A DNA stretch of 64,000 bases from Paraburkholderia sp. Tr-20389. GTDB taxonomy: Bacteria > Pseudomonadota > Gammaproteobacteria > Burkholderiales > Burkholderiaceae. Position numbers and translations under genes: made by a program. The notes under the pieces were generated by a model, which made no database searches, was not told where the DNA came from, and worked only from the letters and a program-made list of their open reading frames with translations. The stretch covers positions 1 through 64,000 of the forward strand of contig NZ_JAAGPD010000033.1 in the NCBI RefSeq assembly GCF_017104565.1, written 5' to 3'. Shown here piece by piece: positions 51,741 through 60,814 of this stretch (the stretch's first letter is position 1; every line of letters begins with the position of its first letter).

Positions 51741-53237
51741 TCACTCGGGATGGCGGACGGGTTGTGCGGCCGGCGCCTGTTCCGGCGCTTTGGCTCTGGT
51801 CGGGCGCGAGAGCAGCGCATCGCGCAAGGTTTGCGCACTGTCGAGCAATGCGGTCGAGAAGAAGCAGCCCATCACGGCAGACAGGATGATGAAGATCGAC
51901 GCGGCATCGACCAGCAAACCGAAGAGCTTGAACAGCAGCAGGCAGCTCGCGAGCAACAGCAGATTCAGCACGACACCGATGATCGCGGTCGCCTTCGGCA
52001 CAGTGCGCACGAACGCTGCGAGTCTCGAATCGGTGTGCGGCAGATACCAGATGATCAGCATCCCGAAGCCGAGCACGAACAGCGTCTCGGCCCATTTGAC
52101 CCAGACGGGACGCCGCAGGAAACGCCCTTCGAAAATCGTCTCGATGATCTGAGCCTGGATTTCGATGCCCGGAACCAGTTCGCCCAGCGCGGTCGTGCGC
52201 ATATCGGTGAGACCTGTGCCCGTCAGTCCGACCAGCACGAGCTTGTTGCGGAAGCGCTCGGGATCGACCTGTCCTTGCAGTACGTCGCGGGCCGATACAT
52301 AGCGATGCTGTGTCGAACGCATGGACGCGAAATGCAGCCAGATGTCGCCGTCGGGCTGCGTGGGCACCTGAACATCGGCGACACCGACCGACTCCATGCC
52401 CGCCGCGTCCGCATACACATCGACAGCCGCCGAGCGCGTGACGACGCGCAGCATCTCGATCGGCATGCACGGCACCAGCTTGTCGCCCAGCCCCAGAATC
52501 AGCGGAATGCGCCGCACCGTGCCTTGTTCCAGCGCGACGTTCAACATCGCCTGGCCGCGCGCGGCCGCCTGCAATTCAGGCAGGCTCGCGAGCACATAGC
52601 CATATCGTTTCACATGGTTCAGCGGATCGACGCCATGCACGAGAATCGGTGCGCTGCGCAGATCGGTGCTGGTATCGAACGCGGCGTGATCGACGGCGGC
52701 CGCACCGAGCACGGACGGCGCGGCGCGTAATGCTTCCGCGAGAATCGTCTCGTGGCTCGGCAGCGCGCGCAAACCGGCGGCGAGCGCGGCGGCCGAAGCG
52801 GGCAGGTTGTCGGCCACCTTGTCGGGCGAGGTCTGATCCGCTTCGGGCATGTAGAGGTCGAGGCCGATCGCAAGCGGCTTCTGGGCGGCGATCGCATCGA
52901 CCAGACTGGCCAGCCGGTTACGCGGCCACGGCCATTGGCCGACGGCGGCAAGCGTCTTGTCGTCGATCGCGACGATGGTCACGGGCTGCGAAGCCGGCAC
53001 ACGCGGAAAGCGCCGCTGATAATGATCGAACAGCAGTTGCCGCGCCGAGTTGAATGAGTCCGGGATGAAATCGTCGAATCGGTCGAAGACGGCCGGACGC
53101 GCAATGCCGCCGGGCCACTCGCTATACAGGTTGAGCAGGCTCAGTCCGAACAGCACCGCGAGCGCCACGGGGCGCCCTTGTCCCGCCTTCAACAGCTTGC
53201 GGAAATACGTCTGCCAGGCGGTGCTCAAACGTTTCAT
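51741..53237 (-). CDS. CHASE2-domain membrane protein without effector domain
   Basis: A 498-residue protein. A helix near the N-terminus (VALAVLFGLSLLNLY) is followed by a periplasmic CHASE2 sensor domain of about 310 residues (VTIVAIDDKTLAAVGQWPWP; RNKLVLVGLTGTGLTD; LVPGIEIQAQIIETI), then three transmembrane helices and a short tail of about 40 residues. CHASE2 proteins normally continue into a kinase, cyclase or diguanylate cyclase; none is present. It is last in an operon with OmpA-like and FecR-like genes. This combination is known in proteobacteria; the signal is unknown. Confidence 0.85.
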   Translation of the reverse strand: MKRLSTAWQTYFRKLLKAGQGRPVALAVLFGLSLLNLYSEWPGGIARPAVFDRFDDFIPDSFNSARQLLFDHYQRRFPRVPASQPVTIVAIDDKTLAAVGQWPWPRNRLASLVDAIAAQKPLAIGLDLYMPEADQTSPDKVADNLPASAAALAAGLRALPSHETILAEALRAAPSVLGAAAVDHAAFDTSTDLRSAPILVHGVDPLNHVKRYGYVLASLPELQAAARGQAMLNVALEQGTVRRIPLILGLGDKLVPCMPIEMLRVVTRSAAVDVYADAAGMESVGVADVQVPTQPDGDIWLHFASMRSTQHRYVSARDVLQGQVDPERFRNKLVLVGLTGTGLTDMRTTALGELVPGIEIQAQIIETIFEGRFLRRPVWVKWAETLFVLGFGMLIIWYLPHTDSRLAAFVRTVPKATAIIGVVLNLLLLASCLLLFKLFGLLVDAASIFIILSAVMGCFFSTALLDSAQTLRDALLSRPTRAKAPEQAPAAQPVRHPE

Positions 53238-53290
53238 CTGATCAACGGCACGTCAATGCCGGCCACGGACGCGGTGACGGGTCACCCGGA

Positions 53291-53914
53291 TCATTGAATT
53301 GTAATGACGACGCGCCGGTTCATCTGATTAGGGACACCGTCTGCCGTATGCACGAGCGGCTCGCGTTTGCCGCGTGCCGCCGTTTCGATCTCCTTGGCCG
53401 GAATGCCCGCCTTGACGAGGAACTTCGCGACGGTTTGCGCGCGTTGCATCGACAGCCGGTCGTCGTACTCCGGCGATCCGGCGAGGTCCGTGTGGCCGAC
53501 GATGGTCAGATGCGGCGCGGGCCACGTGGCGAGCACGGCCTTCATCTGCTGCACCGTGGCGGCGGATTGCGGCGCCAGCTCCGTCGCCGAGTCGAACAGG
53601 AAGTTGATCGTGAACGTGGTGGGACGCGGCGGCTGCGCAGCGAGCAGCGTGCCGTAGCGCGTTTCGACGTTCGACGGGGTATCGACGGCCTGTTCGATCT
53701 TGCCGCTCTTCGCGACCTCGGCCGTCTCGTAAGCGTGATCCAGCACTTGCGTCTTGTTGCCGCTTTTCACGACGACGGAGCCGACGCTGCCGTCGGAATT
53801 GGGCAGCAATGTGATCTTGTCCGGCGTCGAGCATCCGCACAGGCAGGCGGTCGCCGCCGCGAGCGCGCTCCACGCGAGCCGCGCGCGCGAGGCGTTGAAT
53901 GCAGGGGCCTTCAA
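53291..53914 (-). CDS. OmpA-family lipoprotein
   Basis: A 207-residue protein with a lipobox (CLCGC) after a signal peptide. The C-terminal 115 residues form an OmpA peptidoglycan-binding domain: FTINFLFDSATELAP, TIVGHTDLAGSPEYDDRLSM, QRAQTVAKFLVKAGIP and MNRRVVITIQ. It probably links the outer membrane or the CHASE2 sensor to peptidoglycan. Its ATG overlaps the FecR stop by four bases, and CHASE2 follows after 53 bases. Confidence 0.88.
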   Translation of the reverse strand: MKAPAFNASRARLAWSALAAATACLCGCSTPDKITLLPNSDGSVGSVVVKSGNKTQVLDHAYETAEVAKSGKIEQAVDTPSNVETRYGTLLAAQPPRPTTFTINFLFDSATELAPQSAATVQQMKAVLATWPAPHLTIVGHTDLAGSPEYDDRLSMQRAQTVAKFLVKAGIPAKEIETAARGKREPLVHTADGVPNQMNRRVVITIQ

Positions 53915-54375
53915 CGCGCGCTCTCCCCGTCGCCGACCTCGATGATGAATTCGGTGCCGCGTACGCCCAGCGTCGTGGTGGGCGTGCTGAAACGCACGGC
54001 TTCGGGATGCGCTTTCGCCAGCTTGCCGTCGACGACGGCGAGCGAGCCGCGCCGGATGGTGGCGTCGAGCGCGCCGTCGTGCGTCGTCGTGTTGTAGGCG
54101 AAGTGGTTGAGTTCGAGCACGGAACTCGAACCCTCGGAAAGCAGCGTGTTGTCGCGCAATGTGATGCCGACGGAAGAGGCGGGGCCCGTCACGATCCGGT
54201 CGTTGCCATAGACCTCGCTACCGATGAGCGCGTCGACGCTTTGTGCGGCCCGCTCGATATGGACCGCGCCTTTGACCGTCTTGACGACGCCGATCGCATC
54301 CGCTGCGCATGCGTCGACGGCAGGCGCGCATCCGCAGGCGAAAACCAGTGCATAGTGAACGGTTTGCTTGCGCAT
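53911..54375 (-). CDS. FecR-domain periplasmic protein
   Basis: A 154-residue protein with a signal peptide and a FecR domain: GAVHIERAAQSVDALIGSEV, DRIVTGPASSVGITLRDNTL and TPTTTLGVRGTEFIIEVGDG. This stand-alone form is not a sigma regulator; such FecR domains are found in envelope proteins with OmpA and CHASE2 genes. The start at 54375 begins a proper signal peptide (MRKQTVHYALVFACG); the frame extends to 54429. It is first in the three-gene operon. Confidence 0.85.
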   Translation of the reverse strand: MRKQTVHYALVFACGCAPAVDACAADAIGVVKTVKGAVHIERAAQSVDALIGSEVYGNDRIVTGPASSVGITLRDNTLLSEGSSSVLELNHFAYNTTTHDGALDATIRRGSLAVVDGKLAKAHPEAVRFSTPTTTLGVRGTEFIIEVGDGESAR

Positions 54376-54574
54376 AGTTGACGACCTTGATGACGGGTGG
54401 GACGTCGCGCGAGAGCGCTGCGCCGGCACGCCGCTGGTGAGAGCGGGCGCGGCCTTGCGGAGATCATCGGAGAATAAGATGCGGGCCGTGGCGGCTCTGT
54501 GCGCTGCCGCACATATCGCGGTGCGGTCGGGCGCGTTTCTGGCAGGGACGTGCGGTGAATGCGCGCTGCAACCG

Positions 54575-55522
54575 TTACGCGCTCGCCTGATTCACTTCAC
54601 ACAAATGCGCCTCATAGGTGCGAAGTATCTGCGGAATTTCGTCTCTGAGAAACTCGACGAAGCTCTTGATCTTCGCATCGAGATAACGGCGTGACGTGTA
54701 CAGCGCATACGCCGTGAGCGGCTGCAGACGATAGGCGGGCAGCACGCGCGTCAGCGAACCGTCGCGCATCGCCGACACGGCCGTCGACATCGGCACCGCG
54801 CCGATGCCGATGCCTTCTTTCAATGCCACGGCCAGCCCGTCTGCGGAGTTGATCCGGAAACCTGCTGCATCCAGATGCACGGTCTCGGTGCCGTCGGGGC
54901 CTTCGAGCAGCCAGCGATCGGTCGGATACACGGACGACACGAACTGGAAGCACGTGTGCTGCGACAGCTCATGAACGCCACGCGGCACGCCATGCTCGCG
55001 CAGATACGAAGGCGCCGCGCAGAGCACGCTATGCAGCGTGCCGAGCCGTTGCGCAACGAGGCTCGAATCGGGCAGTTCGTCGACGCTCAGCTGGACGCTC
55101 ACGTCATAGCCTTCGTCGATGATATCGGGCATGTGCTGCGACAGCGTCAGCTCGACGGAGACGCTCGGATAGCGCTGCCGGTAGCGAACGATGGCGGGCG
55201 TCACATAGGTTTGACCGAAGCTCGACGTGGCATGCACGCGCAACAGGCCCGTGGGACGAATCTGTGCGTCGGCGGCCTCGGCTTCCGCCTGATCGACGAA
55301 TGCGAGAATCTGCTCGCAGCGTTGCAGATAGCGATGCCCCGCTTCCGTCAGCACGACCCGGCGTGTGCTGCGGTTCAACAGGCGTGCGCGCAGATAGGCT
55401 TCGAGTGCGGAGACGGCGCGCGACACGGCGGGCACGGTGATGTTCATGCGCTGCGCAGCGCCTGTAAAGCTGCCTTCCTCCGCTACGCGAGCGAAGATCC
55501 GCATGTTGGTGAGAGTATCCAA
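54575..55522 (-). CDS. LysR-type transcriptional regulator
   Basis: A 315-residue LysR protein with a CrgA-like helix-turn-helix: MRIFARVAEEGSFTGAAQRM, then SRAVSALEAYLRARLLNRST, and the effector domain RVHATSSFGQTYVTPAIVRY. It lies 80 bases after the efflux transporter gene on the same strand, an arrangement common where the regulator controls its neighbour. Effector unknown. Confidence 0.88.
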   Translation of the reverse strand: MDTLTNMRIFARVAEEGSFTGAAQRMNITVPAVSRAVSALEAYLRARLLNRSTRRVVLTEAGHRYLQRCEQILAFVDQAEAEAADAQIRPTGLLRVHATSSFGQTYVTPAIVRYRQRYPSVSVELTLSQHMPDIIDEGYDVSVQLSVDELPDSSLVAQRLGTLHSVLCAAPSYLREHGVPRGVHELSQHTCFQFVSSVYPTDRWLLEGPDGTETVHLDAAGFRINSADGLAVALKEGIGIGAVPMSTAVSAMRDGSLTRVLPAYRLQPLTAYALYTSRRYLDAKIKSFVEFLRDEIPQILRTYEAHLCEVNQASA

Positions 55523-55601
55523 TGGTCAAGCGCTCCACAGTGCGCGCCGCGCACTGTCTTCAAGCCCGTATGCTGTTGATGTCGCTTCGCAGAATACGCG
55601 A

Positions 55602-57200
55602 TCAGTCGATTTGCCGCTGATAGAGCGCGAAGAGGCCGCCGCATACGGCGATGCCGATCAGAAAGTAAAAGCCGTCCAGCGCGCTCAGAAAACTCGCCTG
55701 TTGCGTGACGATGCGGCCGATCTCGACGAGCGCGAGTCGGTTCGCGTCGCCTGCTGTATGGCCGTGTCCTTCGAATGCTTGCGTAAGACTATCGAGCGAA
55801 TGCTGGAACACGGGATTGAACGGATTCACGAACTCCGTCAGGCGCGTCTGGTGCAGGGCTTCGCGGTGCTGTTCGAGAATGATCATCGTCGCCGTCGAGA
55901 ACGAATAGGTCAGTTGCTTGACCATGTTCTTGAAGCGATAACCGTGATTGAACTCTTCGGCGGAAAAGATGCGGAACGCCAGATTCGCGACAGGCAGCAC
56001 GATGAACACGAGCAGCATGCCGCGCAACAGGAGGGGCGGCAGCAGCCACGGCACGCTGACGTCGGGCGGCATGCAGACCATCCAGCCGCCGAGCAGGGCA
56101 GCCATCATGAAGCCCGGAACGATCAGCCAGCGCTTGTGTTTGACGAGAGGTGCGAGCCGGAAATAGCCGAACGCGATCGCCAGCGACGCCATCGATGTGA
56201 GACCGACCAGCCGTCCCGCGTTTTCGACGGGATAACGAAGCCCGCTTTCGAGAAAGCGCGAGACCAGATAGCTGAACGCATTGCTGATGTAGTAGAAGAA
56301 CACGTACAGCGCGATGCCCGTCTGGAAGGTGCGTTCGCGCAGCGCGTGCAGCCGCACGAGCGGGTTCGGATGATGCCATTGATGCCACGCGAACCAGCCG
56401 AGCGACACCAGTCCCGCCACCGTCAGCCCCACCAGCAGCGGCGAACTGGCGAACAGTTCGAAGCGCACCTGCTGCATCGCGATCTGCAGCGCGCCCTGTG
56501 CAAACGCAAACACGATATACGGCCAGAAATGCGCGTCGCCGCGTGCTTCGCGATGCAGCTTGCCGAACGGCGGCACGACGAGCAGCACGACAAGTGCGAG
56601 CACGACGCCGCCGAGCGTCGTGCAGACGAACAGCGCGCGCCAGTCGAAGTCCGCAAGCAGATAGCCGCCCACCAACGGCGCCAGCGCGCTTGCCAGCAGG
56701 ATCATGCAAAGGAACGCGCGCACTGCGGTCGGGCGCCGCTGCGCCGTGAAGTTCGTCTGAATGAGGATGCGGCACGCGCTCATCATCGGGCCGATGAAGT
56801 AGCCCTGCGCGCCGCGCGCAAAGGCCAGTTCGATCGACGACTCGCTCAGCGCGGCCGCCATCGAGCCGGCTGCGAACAACAACAGGCATCCGCCGATATA
56901 GCGCCGGTAGCCAAGCCGTTCGACCCACCATTGCTGTTGAAGGATGCCGAGCACGGACGCCACCGCGTAGGCGCTCGACGACCACACGAGTTCGTCCGTC
57001 GATGCGTTGATGCCGCCCGCGATATAGCTGGTGAAGAACGAGAAGATCGTGTTGTCGAAGTACTCGAGGCCGGTGGCGAGGGCGATGGCCCAAGGGAAGA
57101 AGTCCTCGCGCAGCCGGCTTGCCGCGAACCGCGGATGTCCTGCGCGTCCGGGCGGCTGCGCGGCGGTGATTGCGACGACGGAGGAATCTTCGGTAGACAT
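55602..57200 (-). CDS. MFS efflux transporter, DHA2-like
   Basis: A 532-residue transporter with about 14 helices. Landmarks are FPWAIALATGLEYFDNTIFS at helix 1 and ARGAQGYFIGPMMSACRILI at the family's motif C region. Helices alternate with short loops, and a long loop near residues 440-500 is rich in His/Gln. ATG 57200 gives a normal N-terminus; the frame continues to 57392. A 16-bp dyad lies 52 bases upstream. It exports unknown compounds, perhaps with an outer-membrane partner encoded elsewhere. Confidence 0.82.
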   Translation of the reverse strand: MSTEDSSVVAITAAQPPGRAGHPRFAASRLREDFFPWAIALATGLEYFDNTIFSFFTSYIAGGINASTDELVWSSSAYAVASVLGILQQQWWVERLGYRRYIGGCLLLFAAGSMAAALSESSIELAFARGAQGYFIGPMMSACRILIQTNFTAQRRPTAVRAFLCMILLASALAPLVGGYLLADFDWRALFVCTTLGGVVLALVVLLVVPPFGKLHREARGDAHFWPYIVFAFAQGALQIAMQQVRFELFASSPLLVGLTVAGLVSLGWFAWHQWHHPNPLVRLHALRERTFQTGIALYVFFYYISNAFSYLVSRFLESGLRYPVENAGRLVGLTSMASLAIAFGYFRLAPLVKHKRWLIVPGFMMAALLGGWMVCMPPDVSVPWLLPPLLLRGMLLVFIVLPVANLAFRIFSAEEFNHGYRFKNMVKQLTYSFSTATMIILEQHREALHQTRLTEFVNPFNPVFQHSLDSLTQAFEGHGHTAGDANRLALVEIGRIVTQQASFLSALDGFYFLIGIAVCGGLFALYQRQID

Positions 57201-57252
57201 GCGGAAACGCGGCGGCCGTGCGACTCGGAGTAGAGCGCATTGTACATCAACG

Positions 57253-57268
57253 TGTACGTTCGCGTACA
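57253..57268. promoter_or_regulatory. 16-bp dyad TGTACG-TTCG-CGTACA upstream of efflux gene
   Basis: A perfect inverted repeat 52 bases before the transporter start at 57200. A further TGTACA lies at 57241-57246 in the same region, so there are three TGTAC half-sites. The symmetry and position suggest an operator, probably for a TetR- or LysR-like regulator. Confidence 0.6.
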
Positions 57269-57309
57269 TGTTGGGGCGCGCCACGGTTTTTCCGTGACGC
57301 GCGAGAGAT

Positions 57310-58317
57310 TCAGTTCCTGGGGCGTGCCGCATCGAAGCGGCGATGCAGCGCGACAGCCTGGCCGCGCAATATGGCTGCGCCGTGCTCGACATACGCTCGC
57401 AGCAGATGATGTGCGATTGCGAACGGCTTCGGCGCCGACAGTCCGTCGGTATGCGTGCCTTCGAGCATTGCGGCGACTTCTGTACGCGTGAACCAGCGTG
57501 CGTCTTCGAGTTCGGTGGTGTCGATCACGATGTCGGTGTCGCTGGCCTGCGCGAAGCAGCCGATCATCAGCGAAGACGGGAACGGCCACGGCTGCGACGC
57601 GAAGTAGACGACCTCCGCGCAGTTCACGTGCGCTTCTTCGTGCACTTCGCGGCGCACGGCGTCTTCGACGGTTTCACCCGGCTCGACGAAGCCCGCGAGC
57701 GCTGAATACATGCCCGGCGCGAACTGGCGCTGGCGTCCGAGCAGGCAGCGCTCGCCGTCGATCGTCAGCATGATGACGACGGGATCCACACGCGGAAAGT
57801 GACGCGCGCCGCATGCGTCGCACAGGCGTTGCCAGCCGGCCGCCGTCGGGCGGCTGCGGGCGCCGCAGTTCGCGCAGAAGCGATGACGGTTGTGCCAGTC
57901 GAGCATCGATTTGGCTTCGCCGAGCACGCCGAGCAGTTCCTGCGGAACGAGACCTTGCAGCGCGATCGAGCGCAGGTCGATGCGGTCGTATGGCAGCTCG
58001 CGCGCCGGTTCTTCGTCCTTTCCGTCGCGTGGCACGAGGCCGGGCGCGAAGCCGAGCGCGAAGCGTCCGCTGCCGTCGCTGTCCTCGCCGAGAAACACGC
58101 TTTGCAGCGCCTGGCCGAAAGCGAGCGCCTCGCTCGCGACGAACCACACGTCGTGCCGTTCACCGCGCTTGAGCAAAGGGACGTCGCCGTCGAAGACGAG
58201 AAAACGCGCGGCGGAATCGTTGCGCAGTTTCGCGATGAAGGATTCGTCGTCGCGCTTGTCGGAGCGGCGGTCGAGGTGATTGAGGTTGAAGCCGATGGAA
58301 GCCGAAGGAACGATCAT
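57310..58317 (-). CDS. nudC: NADH pyrophosphatase (NudC)
   Basis: A 335-residue NudC-type Nudix hydrolase. It has a zinc ribbon (CANCG and CDACGARHFPRVDP) before the Nudix box GFVEPGETVEDAVRREVHEE, and the post-box SQPWPFPSSLMIGCF that marks NudC. It cleaves NADH and removes NAD caps from RNA in its homologs. The usual small residue after the EE pair (EExG) is replaced: the sequence is EEAHV. ATG 58317 fits the length; the frame extends to 58383. It lies 110 bases upstream of the transporter. Confidence 0.9.
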   Translation of the reverse strand: MIVPSASIGFNLNHLDRRSDKRDDESFIAKLRNDSAARFLVFDGDVPLLKRGERHDVWFVASEALAFGQALQSVFLGEDSDGSGRFALGFAPGLVPRDGKDEEPARELPYDRIDLRSIALQGLVPQELLGVLGEAKSMLDWHNRHRFCANCGARSRPTAAGWQRLCDACGARHFPRVDPVVIMLTIDGERCLLGRQRQFAPGMYSALAGFVEPGETVEDAVRREVHEEAHVNCAEVVYFASQPWPFPSSLMIGCFAQASDTDIVIDTTELEDARWFTRTEVAAMLEGTHTDGLSAPKPFAIAHHLLRAYVEHGAAILRGQAVALHRRFDAARPRN

Positions 58318-58441
58318 TACGTTGGAATGTGGGCCGGAACGATCCGCAAGTATGGCACGGTGTCCCGCATGGCGCAGGTGCACGCGAAGGCGGTCGGGCG
58401 GCCTTACCTCAGCCGCCCGGCCAGCGTCGCGCGCGATGACG

Positions 58442-60010
58442 TCAAACCTGCTTCACCGCTGCGAGTGCATCGGCGAGACCCGCGCCCGTCGCACCGTCTT
58501 CGCCGACGCCCGCCGGCACGCCCGCACCCTTCGGATCGCTCGCGGGGTTCGCGTGGCCCTTCGTCACGTCGCGCGCGGTGCGGCGCAGGATCGCCTTGAT
58601 GTCGCTCGGCGAGAGGTGCGGGTCCGTCTGCAACAGCAGCGCGCACAGGCCTGCCAGTTGCGGTGCGGCGGCCGACGTGCCGCTGAATATGCCCCAGCCG
58701 TCGTTGGGTGTGGTGCCGTCGAACGCCGCGTTTTCGCGATCGATCTCGCAACCGGGCGAAACGGGCAGCGAGATGTACGTCGCGTGCGGCAGCAGGCCGA
58801 CGAGCCCGCACACGTCGGGCACGCTGCGGCCCGAATAGATGAGGCTCGTGAACGCGCTCGCGTAGTCGGACGCGCGCATCGCGCCGGTCTGATCGACGAA
58901 CACGCCGCCCGCCGAAATGATCTCGGGCATCTGGCCGGGGAACGAGTAGTGGCCGTTGCCCGCCGAGAACACGATCACGATGCCGCGCTTCACGGCCGCC
59001 TGGATTTCCGCCTCCAGCGCGACCAGCCCGTTCGGCAGCGTCTTCAGCGGCGTGTTGCCGGGGCCGCGCAAGTCGTAGCCGAGGCTCACGGAGATCACCT
59101 GCGGGTCGTGCTTGAGCGCTTCCTGCAATCCTTCCAGCACCGATGCGCCGCTCGACGGATCCGCTTCGTTGTCGAGCTTCACGCCGATGAACGTCGCGCC
59201 CGGCGCAATCGCGAAGATGTTGGCGGATTCGCCCGTGCCGTGGCCGTTGCCGTCGGTGCGGCGGTCGGTGGCGCCCGGCGCGAGCACGACCGACGACGAG
59301 TAGCCATGCGCCTTGAAATAAGGATGGCCGTGCGCAAAGCCGCTGTCGATCATCGCAATCCGCACGCCCTTGCCCGTGATGCCCTGCTGGTGCACGGGCG
59401 TCGCGTTGAGCTTGAGGGCAACGTCGGCGGGTGCGGCGAGATGGAAGTAGGGCACGGTAGGCGGCGTCGCGGACGGCGCGGCGGCTTCGCGCGGCTTCGG
59501 CGCGGCGCGCTTTTTCGCTGCCGTGGCCGGCGTCTTGCGCGCCTTTGTGCTCGTTGCTGCCTTCGCGGCCTTCGCCATGTAGATGTGCGGCCACTGGATA
59601 TACACGTCGTCGAGCAGCGACCGGATGGAAGGGTCCGGATTCCACGGCGCGTTGTCGGGCGGATAGAGCACCGAGCCGAACTGCGCCGCCGACGCACAAG
59701 GCGCTTTCATGCGCTTGAGCTTTGTCTGGAACAGCGCTTCGAATTGCTCGCGTGTGCAGCGCATCGACGCCGACAGCGACCCGCGGCCCGTCAGCGTGAA
59801 GCCGCGCCGCGCGAGTTCGGCGAGTGCGAGATCGGTTTGCGCGGGATCGGGGATGAACGACGACACCGTGTCCGTCGACATGCGCGCGCCGAATTTGGTC
59901 GGTCCGATGTCCTGGCCCGGGCGGTTGAACGTGATCGCGACGCGAAGCTCTTCTCCTGTGTCGCTGCGTGAGGGGCGGGTCGTTGCATCATGCGGATCGT
60001 AGGCCTTCAT
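58442..60010 (-). CDS. Subtilisin-like serine protease (S8 family)
   Basis: A 522-residue protease. The N-terminal about 150 residues are a propeptide-like region (GRGSLSASMRCTREQFEALF), followed by an Ala/Lys-rich linker. The catalytic triad is Asp222 (AMIDSGFAHGH), His257 (DGNGHGTGE) and Ser446 (FSGTSAAAPQLAG). There is no signal peptide in the first 25 residues, so it may be cytoplasmic or exported otherwise. The start at 60010 is chosen over 60052. It follows a small protein resembling its own propeptide by 89 bases. Confidence 0.87.
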   Translation of the reverse strand: MKAYDPHDATTRPSRSDTGEELRVAITFNRPGQDIGPTKFGARMSTDTVSSFIPDPAQTDLALAELARRGFTLTGRGSLSASMRCTREQFEALFQTKLKRMKAPCASAAQFGSVLYPPDNAPWNPDPSIRSLLDDVYIQWPHIYMAKAAKAATSTKARKTPATAAKKRAAPKPREAAAPSATPPTVPYFHLAAPADVALKLNATPVHQQGITGKGVRIAMIDSGFAHGHPYFKAHGYSSSVVLAPGATDRRTDGNGHGTGESANIFAIAPGATFIGVKLDNEADPSSGASVLEGLQEALKHDPQVISVSLGYDLRGPGNTPLKTLPNGLVALEAEIQAAVKRGIVIVFSAGNGHYSFPGQMPEIISAGGVFVDQTGAMRASDYASAFTSLIYSGRSVPDVCGLVGLLPHATYISLPVSPGCEIDRENAAFDGTTPNDGWGIFSGTSAAAPQLAGLCALLLQTDPHLSPSDIKAILRRTARDVTKGHANPASDPKGAGVPAGVGEDGATGAGLADALAAVKQV

Positions 60011-60099
60011 CGCTTCTTCTCCTGTGTCGACGGCGGCAGGCGCAAGGGGCACAGAGGGCGCAAGCGCGCCTGCGCCGTCACATGCAAGACGAATGCAGG

Positions 60100-60381
60100 T
60101 TAATCGAATGAAAGATGCTGCGGCGCTTCGCTGATCGATGCGACGTAGGGTTCAAGACTGCCGGGCACGGCAAGGGTTCCGCCCGTATCGGAAGAACAGG
60201 AAAAAAGCGCGCGGAAAGCGGCATCGGGCATACGCGCCGATAGCGTGGCGTGACCCTCGCCGCTGATCTGCATGCCGAGTTGTTCGGCGGCGCGTTTGGC
60301 CGCCTCGCGTGCCGCGTCGTTACGGCATGGGTCGTGCAGCAGAAGCTGCAGGCGCCGGACAGGGCAGGGTTCGTTCGTCAT
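60100..60381 (-). CDS. Small protein resembling the subtilase propeptide
   Basis: A 93-residue protein. Residues about 35-62 (EQLGMQISGEGHATLSARMP and DAAFRALF) match the propeptide of the neighbouring protease (ARRGFTLTGRGSLSASM and REQFEALF) in order and spacing. GGAGG five bases before the ATG at 60381 fixes the start; GTG 60387 is an unlikely alternative. It probably belongs to the protease operon and may inhibit, fold or be cleaved by it. This is inference from sequence similarity. Confidence 0.65.
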   Translation of the reverse strand: MTNEPCPVRRLQLLLHDPCRNDAAREAAKRAAEQLGMQISGEGHATLSARMPDAAFRALFSCSSDTGGTLAVPGSLEPYVASISEAPQHLSFD

Positions 60382-60483
60382 CGCCACCTCCGTATCGGTT
60401 GCAGCACAACGGGCCTTCGCGCTCGAAGACGGCCTCCGATATTACGCCGGCGCGCGCGTCGATGCCATCGCGCGGCGTGCCTG

Positions 60484-60663
60484 TTACAGCAGATGCGAAA
60501 CTTCCAGATGGCGCTGCGCGAGAGGACGCCGGCTCGACAGAAGCTGCGTCTGCCGCGTGAGCCATGCGTCGATTTTTTCGGCGGCAATCGCCAGCAGAGT
60601 GGACACGATCATGACGCTCGCGCCGAGTGCGCAGAAGACGAAAAAGGGCGGGTGGAAAGGCAT
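60484..60663 (-). CDS. 59-residue single-helix membrane protein
   Basis: A short reading frame with an excellent ribosome binding site (AGGAG five bases before the ATG at 60663). It encodes one hydrophobic segment (FFVFCALGASVMIVSTLLAI) and a basic amphipathic tail (AWLTRQTQLLSSRRPLAQRH). It is too short for usual gene lists. It lies upstream of the propeptide-like gene on the same strand after 102 bases and may share its transcript. I do not recognise it. Confidence 0.5.
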   Translation of the reverse strand: MPFHPPFFVFCALGASVMIVSTLLAIAAEKIDAWLTRQTQLLSSRRPLAQRHLEVSHLL

Positions 60664-60814
60664 GGCGGCTCCTGATGTCGGTGATGCGAAATGTCGTCGT
60701 TTCCAGCACCGGCATGCAGTCGTGGCTGGGTGTGACGACATGATGCGTCGCGCGAATGAGGAGAAAATTAGGCGGCGCGCTGCGTTCAAGCGGAAGTGAA
60801 CGACACGGCGTGCG

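Noticed and set aside
55437-57233. Reading frame of 598 codons on the plus strand across the efflux transporter
   Set aside because: Antisense to a well-supported membrane transporter; composition is charged and repetitive with no domain pattern.
58280-59971. Reading frame of 563 codons on the plus strand opposite the subtilisin-like protease
   Set aside because: Antisense to a gene with an intact catalytic triad; its product is Arg/Val-rich without recognisable features.
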